DNA from: Xiphophorus maculatus
Taxonomy: Eukaryota > Chordata > Actinopteri > Cyprinodontiformes > Poeciliidae
DNA: 64,000 nt
NCBI RefSeq assembly: GCF_002775205.1
Contig: NC_036447.1
Coordinates: 3,398,501 to 3,462,500 of the forward strand
Direction of reading: 5' to 3'
Part shown: one piece after another, positions 15,146-30,552 of the stretch
Layout: every line of letters begins with the position of its first letter
How positions within the stretch are numbered: the first letter of the stretch is position 1
The notes under the pieces: generated by a model
What the model saw: the letters and a program-made list of their open reading frames with translations, nothing else
What the model was told of the DNA's origin: nothing
The model's database searches: none
Position numbers and translations under genes: made by a program

Positions 15146-16148
15146 GAAATCAATCAATCAATTCTATAAGTTTGTATTTTTATCTGAAAATATAAAAATA
15201 GGGAAAACTTTTATCTGTAGCTTTTGATTTAATCAGATTAAATCAATCAGGAAAATATCATATTTGCTAAATAAATGACAAGTCAGAATATTATGACTTG
15301 TCTGTTATATAGATCATTGTACTTCCAGTAAAGTTTTATTTAAAAAAGCTGGAAAGCACAAAGGAATAACATTGTGTGCAGTCAGAATTTTTATTACTAA
15401 AGTATCAGGTGTTTATTCTAAATCTAAATCTTTCCTTATGTTTATGGTCAGTGTATTATATAATTTTTAGAGCAGAAAGAATATGTTATTTTCATATTCA
15501 CTTTTATTTGAATTTTTCCATTAATTTTGTGAAACTGATATCTTTTACTCAAAAGTTCAAAGAATCTCATGACCCATGTCTTCCCACGTTGACACTGGCT
15601 CTTTACTTCACTTTTGTTAAACATGTTATTTGTACTTCATAATTGTGGATTAATTTATTTTCCTTTGTAGCTGGGTTCTTTGTTAAATTATGGAGATACA
15701 TAATCAAAAATGCTCAAAGTGGTTCAGTATTTATTTTAGTTGTCTTATTATTTTGTGGTTTTAGTCTACACTTTGTTTTCATTGATGATGAACTGTATTT
15801 GGGCCTGTCAGCTCTTTACAGAATGTTTTGTTGCGCTCGGATAAAACAAAAATGACTCTGAATGACCTCGTGTTGTTTGACAATATTTATCTGAATCGCA
15901 TAACCCACATTTCTGGAAAGTCTAATTAGATTTGAAGAAATTTGCTTCAAATTTGCATCCAAGCAAAAAAGCAATATAAGTGGCAGACAGCTTCCTTTCC
16001 TAACCTAAAATGTCTGAAATTGACCAAAAAATGAACAAAACCCCATTAACTCTTTGTTCTCTCTAAAGATACAAATGAAAATGGATTTAGAAAAATGCAA
16101 AACTTTGTTCAAGTAACTCCTGCATGTTTCTTTGCATATATTGCAGAA

Positions 16149-19100
16149 ATGATTCGGCGTATCTGGCAGTATATTTACACATCGTTGCTGAGAAGTTGGT
16201 TAAAGTGGCTCCTCAGGAAGTCTACAGGGACTTGTGAGCTGCAGAGGATTTGCTCTGGAAGCAAACCAGGAGCCACAATGACAAAAAAAGCAGGTAAAAT
16301 ACTCCTCCTCCAGTACTCCTCTTGTTGCCGGGCAGTATCCCCCTTTCACTAATCTGCTCCCTGTTTCCTTGTCTTCCAGAATACTCTCTTCAGTCATCTA
16401 AAAATAAAGTAAGATATGCAAGCTAAAATATTGTACATTTCAGATTCAGTTGAACCGCTTCTTTTTTGTTGTCATCATTTATTCACGATATTTACAAATA
16501 AAAATGATTTTATCTAACTGGTGAAAAAACAACTTTTAATACAGTTAAAAACCAGAAGTTGATATACTTAATAAAAAGACGCATTAAATTTTTTTTCTCA
16601 CTGTCTGAAGTTAAGTCAGAACAAACTTCACTTGTTTTAGTTAGAATTATCTAAACTACTTCTATTAGCTAAAAGCTACAACAATGAGAGAAAGAATATG
16701 TCAGAAATTTATTTCATTGTCTTTTAAAATATGCAGCTGCATCATAAAAGAGGATAAAAGCTGACTGCATCGACTGTCTGACCTTTTTATCTTCAGACTG
16801 GTGGATTTTGTGAACTTTAAAATCAGCAGATCTTCTTATTTTAATCTGTCCTTATCTTTGGCAAACCTTGCCAAGTGTAGAAAGAACAGATCTAAATGTA
16901 ATGTATTTCTAAAGCCATTTTCCAAGCCAACAGTCTGAGAATACTGGTACTTTTTCTTTCTCAAGTGAATTTAAAAATCTCTCAGGCTGATTGTTGTTTA
17001 TTGAACTTTTTTTTGTGTGTGTCTGATGCACTTCTCTGTTGTTTTTTTGATTGCTTTTCCTTTCTCAGGTTTTGAGAGAAGCTTTGGAAACAAGCAAGGA
17101 AAATGTAGAGAAACATGTGGATCAGATTCTGAAAGAGAAGGAAATCAAGCCCCATTCAGATCAGCTGTACGTTTACTTTTACATTTTTATCCATGTGCTG
17201 ATCTTCGACTTAGTTGTTTTGTTGTAGTTTTGAGTGACTCATTGCTCCTTTCTCTGTTCGTCTTGCAGATTTAAGGCAAACCTGCACATCTGCCTGCTGC
17301 AGATAACAGGATACAACCAATTGTATGTTTGTGTGGAAGACTTGAGGAAGGAAGTCTTCAACTCGGATAATCCAAAACACGAGGCCATGCTGTTAAAGGT
17401 GTGGGTTTTATAGTTTTGTGCAGGGATGCACGACATGTCAGGTGATGTTAGTCAATTTTTAACACATCAGTATCGGTCCGATAAGTAAAACTGGGCTGGT
17501 ATTAATAATTAATGTTTATTTCCATCACGGCTGCAACTAAAAGCTTTTCAATAATCATTTATTCTGATAATGAATCGGATGAAAAAATTGGCGCATTCTG
17601 CAGATTTTCTTTGCTTAACCACTTAAGCTTTTTTTTTTACACAATATTAAAAATACATTAGAATATGCAGGAAAGGAAATGATTCAATTACTTTCTTTAA
17701 ATAAGAAAGTAAAAATGGTATTGCCTAAAATACAGTAACAGTATTCCTTTTCTGTACGCTTGACCATTTGTAGCAAAGGCTGCATCTGCAGCTAAAATAT
17801 GAAGCAAAAGGTGCATAACATGAGATTTATTTTACAGAATTGGAACCAAGTGAAGCTAAAATTGCCATGTTTATATTCTTTGTACAGTTTTGACTCAATT
17901 ACTGCTCTGAGAATGTTGTTCTTTCAGCAAAGGGCCACTTTTAAAGTCTGTATACTCCAGTTTGCGATTAATCAGTTGCTAAATTACTTGGTGATTATTT
18001 CAATAAGTGATTAATCATCATTGATTTGATTAATCGTTTCAGCCCTAATTTCCATCTTGTTGCCGATTGTACTGCTGGGTAAGTGGGAGGGGCTTAGTCA
18101 ATGTAATATTAGTGAATATTTTTTAATTTGCTGAAATAGCAATATTAATATCGGTATTGGTCCAACTTTTCAAATCGGTGCATCCCTTAATTTGTGTAAA
18201 GAAGTCACTATGAATTAATTTATCTTCTGTGTATGTTTCTGCTACGTTTATCCAATCCTTTGTAGTTTTGAAATACTAGTTTTATTAAGTGAATCACTTC
18301 TTTTGTTTCTTTTCAATCAAGCCGCTGCTGCTGTAGATGATAGCGGACATCTTTGTTCCTGTGGTCCATTCCAGATGCCGTTTGGATGTTTGACTGTAGA
18401 ACTTTGTGTTTTTAGCTTTGGGACTTGTTGATGCCAACAGTGAAACTGGAGTCCAGGGTAACGAAGCAGTGGGGAGACATCGGCTTCCAAGGAGAAGATC
18501 CAAAGACGGATTTCAGAGGAATGGGCCTGCTGGGTCTCCTCAACCTGCTGTGAGTAATTATCACATCCCTTCATAGAAACTTACACGTTTTAACACAGAT
18601 TAAGTACAAATACAATTCTCTAACTCAGTAATAGAGGATTTAGAAAAATATAACATATTGTAGCTCTATGCAGTGCCTCCCAAAAGTATTTACACTCCTG
18701 TCTCACATTTTGGCCCATTATACCCAAAGCCTTTGCTGTAGTTTAATGGGATTTTATCCTATAAACCAGGAGTATGCAACCTGTGACCTTCTACAATAGC
18801 TCTTTTAACTTAAAAATGATAAAGATCAAACAAATGTTTTTAAACATAGATATCATAACAAATGCATATTTTTTAGCAGTTTTCTCATAGAATAACTGCA
18901 ACGAATTTGCATAAAAGTACTAGAAGTTTCTTGAAATCTTTTTTCTGGTTTCTAGATCGGGGGATTATAGATGTAAATTGTATTTCTTTAAAAATACTGG
19001 CAAATTTCTTAGATATTATGATTAAAGTTATCTTTCTTTTGAGACATTTCTTTTTCTAAAAAAGCTTTAATTTGGTGGATTTAGGGCAAAAATGTCTGTT

Positions 19101-20550
19101 TGGGTTGCAGAACTCTGCTGTAGAGCAACACAACGTAAACAAATATGAAGTGAAAGGAACTTTATGCATGGGTTTAAGAAACGTTTTACTAATAAAAATC
19201 TGAAAAGTGTGGCATGCCTTCTTTATATAGCCAAGCTAATTTCTATAGAACATTTCAGCAACAGGGCAGCTTAGATTGCTTTACAACATGAAAACATAAT
19301 AAAATAACCAATTATGAAACATCGATACATATTGTCAAATGCTATAATCAAAATAATCAAATATATTGATCAGTGTTCCAGTTATTATTAATTAAAGGCA
19401 ACCCTAAGCATGTGGGTTTAAGGCTTGATTTAAAGGGTTTTCTGGACGTTTGTTCCAGATTAGTTCATAAAAATTGTAGGGTTGTTCTTCCTCTTTCTTC
19501 ACTTCTTACAGGGACTCCATGTTTTACTGGATGAAATTGTTTATTCAGAGAATTAACCCCTGAGTTGAGCTGAAATTAATCCTGATGTTTTTTGTTTTGC
19601 AGCTTTTTCAGTGAAAACTACACAGCAGAGTCTCGCCAGGTGCTGTCTCGTGCAAACCACCCCAAACTGGGGTAAGAGGCAGTTATTTCAGCATCATTTC
19701 TGTTTGTTTGTGGAAACCTGCTTGTGTAATAGACGTGAAATGTGTTTCAGGTATTCATATGCTATAGTTGGGATCAACCTGACAGAAATGGCCTACAGCC
19801 TGCTGAAGAGCGGCGCTCTGAAACCACATTTCTACAATTCAGTCCCAGGTCCTCCAGAGCTCAAGGACTTCCACCAGTTTTACTGTAACTATAATGCTTC
19901 ATAAATCCATTCAGACATATTTAAGTTCCATATTTGGTCACAATGCAGCCACAAACCTCAATGTGTTTTTTCTTTTGATTTTATGTGATTGACCAACACA
20001 AAGTAGAGCATAAATTTGAGAGGAAGAAAAATGATACATGGCATAAAAATTGGAGAATGCACTAATGTTGTCAATACTTTCCGGATGGCGATTGTGGCTC
20101 AGTGGGTGGAGAAGTCGTCTTGCAAACGGAGGGTTGTGGGTTTGATTCCAGCTTCCTCCTTAACCTCAAGCTACCTGCCACTTGGTGTGTGAATGGGTGA
20201 ATGTGCCCATTCACTCACTAATGGGCCTAGTCAAACACTTGACGCCCGCCCCATGACGTCATGCTGCACTATGTCTATACTGAGGTTTGTGGTTGTGTTA
20301 CAAAATGTGAAAGACTTTTTCAAGCCACTGTGTCTGTTCCACATTTCTCCTTCTCAGTGTGGACGTTTTTCTTCAGCCTCTGTTTTACTTTCCAGGTTAT
20401 CTTGCGTATGAGTTTAATAAATTCTGGGTTGCCGAGGAGCCAGAGAGCATCATGCACTTCAATCAGTACAGAGAAAAATTTCACAACATAGTGAAGACTC
20501 ATCTGCAGGACCCTGACGTGTCTCTCACACTGAATGCCGCTTGCAATTAA
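16149..20550 (+). CDS. elmod2: ELMO domain-containing protein 2, ELMOD2
   Basis: Eight coding exons keep frame: 16149-16293, 16380-16408, 17069-17166, 17269-17398, 18416-18549, 19603-19671, 19751-19884, 20396-20550, giving 297 aa (human 293). ELMOD2 is a GTPase-activating protein for ARF and ARL2-family GTPases, acting at lipid droplets, ER and mitochondria. The N-terminal WLKWLLRKSTGTCELQRI matches the family. The ELMO domain covers about residues 130-285 and contains the GAP motif W153..GFQGEDPKTDFRGMG, with the catalytic Arg at 168 intact. The C-terminal part holds FWVAEEPESIMHFNQYREKF. The start ATG at 16149 follows an acceptor by two bases, so the 5' UTR is spliced. Introns carry a hAT-like MITE, Tc1-like remnants and a SINE. 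Every junction is GT-AG. Confidence 0.95.
17421..18187. mobile_element. hAT-like MITE with nested repeat, ELMOD2 intron 4
   Basis: The outer ends are AGGGATGCAC and its near reverse complement GTGCATCCCT. Inside lies a second repeat running from GGCTGCAACTAAAAG to GATTAATCGTTTCAGCCCTAA. The right half, and the sequence after it to about 18300, recurs in UCP1 intron 1. The element has no coding capacity. Confidence 0.55.
18668..19230 (+). mobile_element. Tc1-like terminal region split by an insertion
   Basis: The left part (CAAAAGTATTTACACTCCTG, then a TTTAATGGGATTTTAT run) and the right part (AAAATCTGAAAAGTGTGGCA near 19197) are the two ends of a terminal repeat typical of fish Tc1-like elements. 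About 350 bases of other sequence separate them. Located in ELMOD2 intron 5. Confidence 0.5.
19240..19560. repeat. Dispersed repeat, also at 38335-38720 and about 40645-41070
   Basis: Shared blocks with the TBC1D9 intron copies include ACATTGTCAAAT-like, GTTCCAGTT, GTGGGTTT and GTTCCAGATT in the same order. Class not identified; this type is common in teleost introns. Confidence 0.5.
19905..20083 (+). mobile_element. Tc1-like terminal repeat fragment
   Basis: The sequence runs ACAAACCTCAATGTGTTTT, TTTTATGTGATTGACCAACA, then AAAATGATACATGG, the typical terminal repeat of fish Tc1-like transposons. It ends with TCAATACTTT, immediately before the SINE. Located in ELMOD2 intron 7. Confidence 0.6.
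20084..20290 (+). mobile_element. tRNA-derived SINE
   Basis: An RNA polymerase III A-box-like TGGCTCAGTGGG (20095-20106) and a B-box GGTTTGATTCC (20139-20149) are spaced as in a tRNA head. A tail with GTGTGTGAATGGGTGAATG follows, seen in many percomorph SINEs. It begins just after the Tc1-like fragment, which suggests nested insertion in ELMOD2 intron 7. Confidence 0.7.
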
Positions 20551-21141
20551 TGTGATTCGACGCATTTCTGCCTGTTTACGTCCCAGTTGGATCTGATTGA
20601 AGGAGGCGGGATTATCAAAGAAGACCCACAACCAACAGCAAGCAAACTACAAATCTAACTTTTTCAGTTTCTTTAGTGGTGCCCAGTCAACCTTCGTCCA
20701 GAACAACGACTATTTTCCACATGCAGCACAAACCCGAATCCCTGTACCTCCGAAAAGTGACCATTCCAGAGACTGTAAAGAGAAATGAGAACTGCTGCAG
20801 AAGACTAAGGTGGAGATCATGACTCATGAGGCTTTAAGCACCTTGGTGATCAAATTTTCACATAAAAAATGTAATTACCATGTTTCCTTGTGTTTAAGGT
20901 CTCTGTGTTGTGACAGATTTACCCTCAGGTTATTCATGTTTGTGTCCTGAGCTCATGACTTAAACATAAAACATGGCGCTCCATCATTGTGCTCCATTAT
21001 TGTGCGTGGTTTAATATCTCCCCACTCGTGTCACGCTTGCACCCTGTTTTCAGTCTTTTTATTTCCCAAGACTGAGGTTTTTATTGCTCATTACATTTTA
21101 TGCTACAGTTTGCAGTTTCGAGAAACTTTCTGCTTGAAGTC

Positions 21142-21147
21142 AATAAA
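21142..21147 (+). terminator. Candidate ELMOD2 poly(A) signal
   Basis: AATAAA about 590 bases after the ELMOD2 stop on the plus strand, the clearest canonical signal before the UCP1 3' end. Confidence 0.45.
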
Positions 21148-21273
21148 TTTCACATTTGAGTTAAAAATTGTTGGTGTTAAAGTGAAATATACGCAGCATA
21201 AAATCTGTAGGACACATAAAAATGTATTTAAGATGAACAAAAACATGTTCTACACGTTTTAATAACAAACCAT

Positions 21274-21279
21274 TTTATT
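21274..21279 (-). terminator. Candidate UCP1 poly(A) signal
   Basis: AATAAA on the minus strand about 255 bases after the UCP1 stop codon. With the ELMOD2 signal at 21142-21147 it puts the two convergent transcripts' ends within about 100-150 bases. Confidence 0.45.
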
Positions 21280-21532
21280 AAGATGTAAATAAGTGCTGGT
21301 TTAGGCTACCTGAGCAAGTTCTGACATGCGTTACATAAAGTGCAAACTTGTGTCAACGGCTTTCGCTCCCGCAGTGACTGCATCGGTTCCAGAGTATAAA
21401 AAAAGTTACGGTAAATACAACACTCTGTCTTCAGGGAAAATAAAGCTTCAACAGAAGCTGGTTTTCCCTGTATTAGAGGTAAAACGTCCAGGTTGTTTTA
21501 AAGTTTACGTTCAGGCTTTTGAGTCTGGAATC

Positions 21533-25880
<4,348 letters not shown>

Positions 25881-26911
25881 GTTCCCTGCCTCTGCCAACA
25901 ATAAACATAAACATCTTTGATTTCACATTAAATCAGGGAACACTGACGTCTCAGTTAGAGCTGCAAAGACACTTACATTGTTTAGGTCTAATTAAAGGTT
26001 CTTGTTTTGATCCTGAGATGTTACCAGGCAGGGTTTGAAGGACCAGATGGTAATCCTTGAAGGGCCCTTCTAGCACAGAAAGGGAAGAGGCGACTTTCGC
26101 TCTGCAATTATATACTTACTGTCCGGTTTTTTATGGCATCCGCAGAGAGGCGTCACTGTGCACTTTTGTATGCCCGGGTTCAATCAAAGTCCACTCCCTG
26201 CGAGATAATCAATGTTCAATTCACCTCACGGGACCTTTCACTAAAAACAAGAACAACACATTCTGTTGAGAGTGAAAAAATTTATATCTCAAAGTCCTTA
26301 GACATAATTTAACATCTTTATTTTATTGGTTTATTGGGATGCCCACATCTGGTGCATTGAGTACAAATATGTGTCAGCAGATTTCCCACATAAACATTCA
26401 ATAATATTAGGTAATTATTTACACAGCAGGAACATCGCTGATATCTGATGAGGTTTTTGGGGGCTTGTCCGGGCTTTCAGCCAATAACAGCACAAACATG
26501 CAAACAGCAGAATCACAAACCCAATCCTCAGTCACTTCTGCAGACTTTACAGTATTCACAAATTCATGCTGGGTTTTGTTTACTGTCTTAGTCTGAAGAT
26601 ATGTCTGTCCGTTTTTTCATGCTTTCTGGCTGTTTTTTCAGTTGTTTTTGTCAAATCAAATGTGAGGAGTCATAGATCTGAGCAGTGACGTTCATACATG
26701 ACTGAAGTTCAATCCACAGAAGATAAGAGCCTTGAAATCACATCGCGTTATGGCAGAAGCTGAGTCTGTTATATAAGAATAAATGTACATATGCAGTGAC
26801 TGGCAAAAGTATTCACACTCCTTAGACATTTTTAGGTGTTCATGTTTTCATCCGCAAACTTTAATTTATTTTTGAATGAGATTTTAATTGTGAAGTGGAA
26901 GGAAAATGGTT

Positions 26912-27035
26912 CCGTCCGTCCGTCCGTCCGTCCATCCATCCATCCATCCATCCATCCATCCATCCATCCATCCATCCATCCATCCATCCATCCATCCATC
27001 CATCCATCCATCCATCCATCCATCCATCCATCCAT
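26912..27035. repeat. (CCGT)n(CCAT)n tetranucleotide repeat
   Basis: About five CCGT units followed by about 26 CCAT units, directly after a Tc1-like terminal fragment and about 1 kb upstream of the UCP1 start codon. Confidence 0.95.
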
Positions 27036-28261
27036 TAATTCGGTTGTAATAGTGAAAAGTAGCAAACTACATCAGAAAGTAAATTAGAACAAATGCAGTT
27101 TAGTTCTGATTTACAGTAACTCCTTTCTTCATCTACAGGTTTAATAGAACTGTTGATTTTTTTCATCTTTAATCAGCTATTCAGGAAATGGTTTGTCAGA
27201 CTGATCATTTTTATTATGTTGTTTATGTTGCCAATTTCTGACCGACGTGTTTTATTACCAAAATCAACTCGTAAAATGGGAGACAACATCCTTTAAAAGC
27301 AGCTATGAAAAAACTAATTTATTTGCAGACATCGAACCATTTAAAAATGATATGCAATGTACTGTAAATTAAAATATTCTATGATCTAAGGTCTTTAGTT
27401 GAGCCTACCCAACTATAATGGTAAAATTGTAGAAGGAACATTTATAGGAGATTCAAAGCTATAATAACTTTCAGCCTTTTTAACTGTTTGGGACCTGAAA
27501 CATTTTGAATAATTTCACTTAATAAAATTTCCCTTTTAATGAAATGTCATACGAACTTGGACTCTTTCAACTGTTCCCTTCAGACAAACATAATGTTCAA
27601 TGGATTAATAATTTATTGCTCCCTCAGGAGTCCAAAAAAGGCTTGTTCCCACCAACCAGTGGCATTCTGAGCTGTGATTGGACGACTGCGACCACAACCC
27701 CCATAAGCTCGGACATTAGAGACGGATGAGCGGAAAGAACCGAGGCTTGTTTTTCTCGCTGTCTGACATACACACATGCTGTGAGAGAATTAAGACTGAA
27801 ACTTAACAGATTTTAACTGTAATAACTCTTTTGGTCAGATGTTTCCATCAGAATCACAACTTCTATTTGCTTAAAGATGATTTTGAACTTTTGAAACGGA
27901 ATACTTTAGTATTCATTAAACTTATTCTGTAAACTGAGTACTGTTCTTAGAAATGTTAGTTTCTTTTTTAAATGTATTGATTTTGCTTAAAAAAATCTGT
28001 GGACTTTGCTGTGTTAACTCAGTGTGTGCCAGATTAAACTAGTGTGTATCCACGGGTTCTCTCCACAAAGTGAAGGAACACAAAGCCGGCCTCTAGCTGG
28101 ACGTGTTTGGTATCTTCAAGGGTCATTAGGTCAGAGGTGGAGTGGCAAGCAATATAAATTCATGCATCCAGTTGAAGAGTTGCAACAAAAATGACTGTTA
28201 CATCCACAACCCCAATTTCTAATAAGTGGAAGAAAATAGATGGATGAAAAATAATCCACAT

Positions 28262-28715
28262 CAGGGGTGTCCAAACTTTTTGGCTTGGGGACCAAAAATA
28301 TCAAGTTGAAAGAACCCAGAGGGTCACAAATAAACAATATTTTAATGTAATGAGAAAAGCAATCGGATTTCTGTATGAGAAATATGTAAATTGTAGATTT
28401 TAAACAAAAAAAAAAAAGGTTTGCCAGATTAAAAGAAACAAAAATACAGCAAACCATATAGTATATTTTTCATCTTATTCTGGATTTTTTGTGTCTTTTT
28501 AGTAATAACAGAATATGGCTCTGCGAGTCTAGCTTCATTTTGACAAGCTTGTTAATCTAAACTGCCTTTTGTCTCCTCTTACTCTAAAAAGAAATTATAT
28601 TCAAAGTAAAAACCTGAATGAACACTTTGTGTGTCAACTGCATGTGCTGTGATCAAGGGCCATTCAAAATTGTTCCGAGGGCCGTAAATGGCCCCCAGGC
28701 CGCACTTTGGACACC
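28262..28715. mobile_element. hAT-like MITE
   Basis: Left end CAGGGGTGTCCAAACTTTTT and right end GCACTTTGGACACC, with AGGGCCGTAAATGGCCCCCA near the right end, are typical of a widespread fish non-autonomous hAT family. Confidence 0.65.
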
Positions 28716-28757
28716 ACCGATATGTTTGGCTCAAATAAAGGAAATATGCGAGTTCTG

Positions 28758-28772
28758 CCACTAGATGGCAGT
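28758..28772 (+). promoter_or_regulatory. CTCF-like motif between UCP1 and TBC1D9
   Basis: CCACTAGATGGCAGT matches the CTCF core consensus CCASYAGRKGGCRSY at all 15 positions, forward orientation, 40 bases after the hAT-like element. A plausible insulator in the UCP1-TBC1D9 spacer. Confidence 0.45.
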
Positions 28773-29659
28773 CACGCACCATTACGTGAAGGTGAATAAA
28801 GCTCTGGAGGCAGCAATCTGAATTATTGACACTGATTTTAATTAGACGAGTGATACACAACGCACCAGAACCCAGAGCAGCAACATGTGGTCAAATAAAT
28901 TCAACATATTTACAGTAGAAAAAAAAAAATATGTAAAAATGCACAAAATAAAAAAAAATTAAAAAACGCATGTCTGGAAGGACAAAAATGTAATAAAAAA
29001 ATAAAAGGCAAGCAGATGCAGTAGTGAGCTTTGACACATTGTAAACAAAGAAGCTCTTCATTTTAGTGTGATAATACTGAAAGAAATGAAAATATTTTCT
29101 CTGTAGCTTAAATAGAATGTTTTAGGAGTTGAATAGAATCTGTCTATGCATTTGTTGTACAGGTTGGTTTCATTTTTTGTCAACTGAAGAAAATAAATAA
29201 TCTGCTAAAGTGACGAACAGCATTAAAGTGAACTGGAGTGTTTTCACAACAATGGATCTCTATCGCTCTGTCTTCTGGCTCCTTATAAGGACATAGCAGC
29301 AATCAGAATTGCAACTAAAGGAAGCAACAGTTTGACCAGATGTGATAAGTGACGATACACACTGTAGAATATTCATATCCTAGTTGGAACCATACTGTAC
29401 AGAACTGTGCAAAAGTTCTTTAAACTTTTATATTTCCTGCTGCTAAATTTTCAGTAACGGGTTCAAAGGTTACGAGAAGATCTAACAGCTCTGAAGCAAA
29501 GTATAGAAGTGGTTTCAAACACTATATGTGTGAACATCTACACAGCCTAGTTGTACAGAGATATCAGATTAATACCACATATGCATATTGTCTTATAAAG
29601 GTACAGCCACTACTTACACACACTTGATTTTATCTGAGCAAACCGTGAGCGAGTCTCTA

Positions 29660-30379
29660 CACTGCAAAAAGTCAAAATCTTGCTAAGTACGTTTGGTCCA
29701 TTTTCTTAGAACTCTTGAAACTAACTTACAAGTAACTTTTCAGAAAGATACGAGAGCTTTTTTAAAGCCAATAATTCCTTAATATTGATAAAAACGTTCT
29801 AGTTCCACTGGCAGATTATTTCATTTATAACTATGGGTGCACCGATTGCATTTTTCCAGCCAATTATAAGCTTTAAAAAGCCTGACCTGCAGGTTCTGAT
29901 TTTGGCCGATGCTGATTTTTTTTTGTCTGAAATGTTGCTAAATATAGCAAGACATTCGCTGAGTCGGCAACAGTGGGTTGACTATTGTTAACTGCCAACG
30001 AGCAGAAAGTCAAGCCTCTCTCACTGCAGAGCAGAAGAGGACAGAGGTTGATTTTTAAACCGCCAAGTAAGATCGGTGGATAAGATCAGCTTCACATGTA
30101 TGTGTCAGCTGATCGATGATCTGATTAAGGAAATCAAGACTGATTTATCAGTGCATCCGTATTTACAACATGGGGAAAATATCTTGATTTAAGTGAATAA
30201 TCCTCCAGAAGAACTAGAACTTTCTCATCAATATTAAGTGATTATTTACTTAAACCAAGCTCATGCATTTTCCTGAAAAGTTACTTGTAAGTTAGTATAC
30301 CTGAAATAAAACAAAACTGATATATTTGCACTAGGAATTGGACCTAAAATACTTGGTAAGAGTTTGTATTTTTGCAGTG
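29660..30379. mobile_element. CACTGCAAAAA-family MITE with nested second MITE
   Basis: The ends CACTGCAAAAAGTCAAAATC and TTGTATTTTTGCAGTG are inverted repeats. A different element (29834-30160) with ends GGTGCACCGATT and AATCAGTGCATCC-like is inserted inside; that second family occurs alone at 36101-36322. Confidence 0.65.
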
Positions 30380-30552
30380 CAGTCTTCTCTTCAGACGACA
30401 AGATCTATTGATTTACATAGTAGGTTTTAAATTTCTGGTAAAATACGTCATTAGAAGCAGTTTTGGTCACATTCTTTCACATATACACTTGTACAATTTC
30501 CTCCATAATCCTAGAAAATGTTACAGAAACTCTTCAGAACCACTTTAGTCCT

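Larger units (their letters stand above)
25900..30552. other. UCP1 upstream region and spacer to TBC1D9
   Basis: No further coding sequence found. Holds the UCP1 5' flank, a Tc1-like terminal fragment (about 26795-26905), a tetranucleotide repeat, a hAT-like MITE, a CTCF-like motif and a nested MITE. UCP1 and TBC1D9 are in the same orientation, so this region includes both the UCP1 promoter and the TBC1D9 3' UTR. I saw no canonical minus-strand AATAAA in the first 1.5 kb after the TBC1D9 stop. Confidence 0.5.

Noticed and set aside
26832-27087. DGWM- and HPSI-repeat proteins
   Set aside because: They are translations of the CCAT tetranucleotide repeat.
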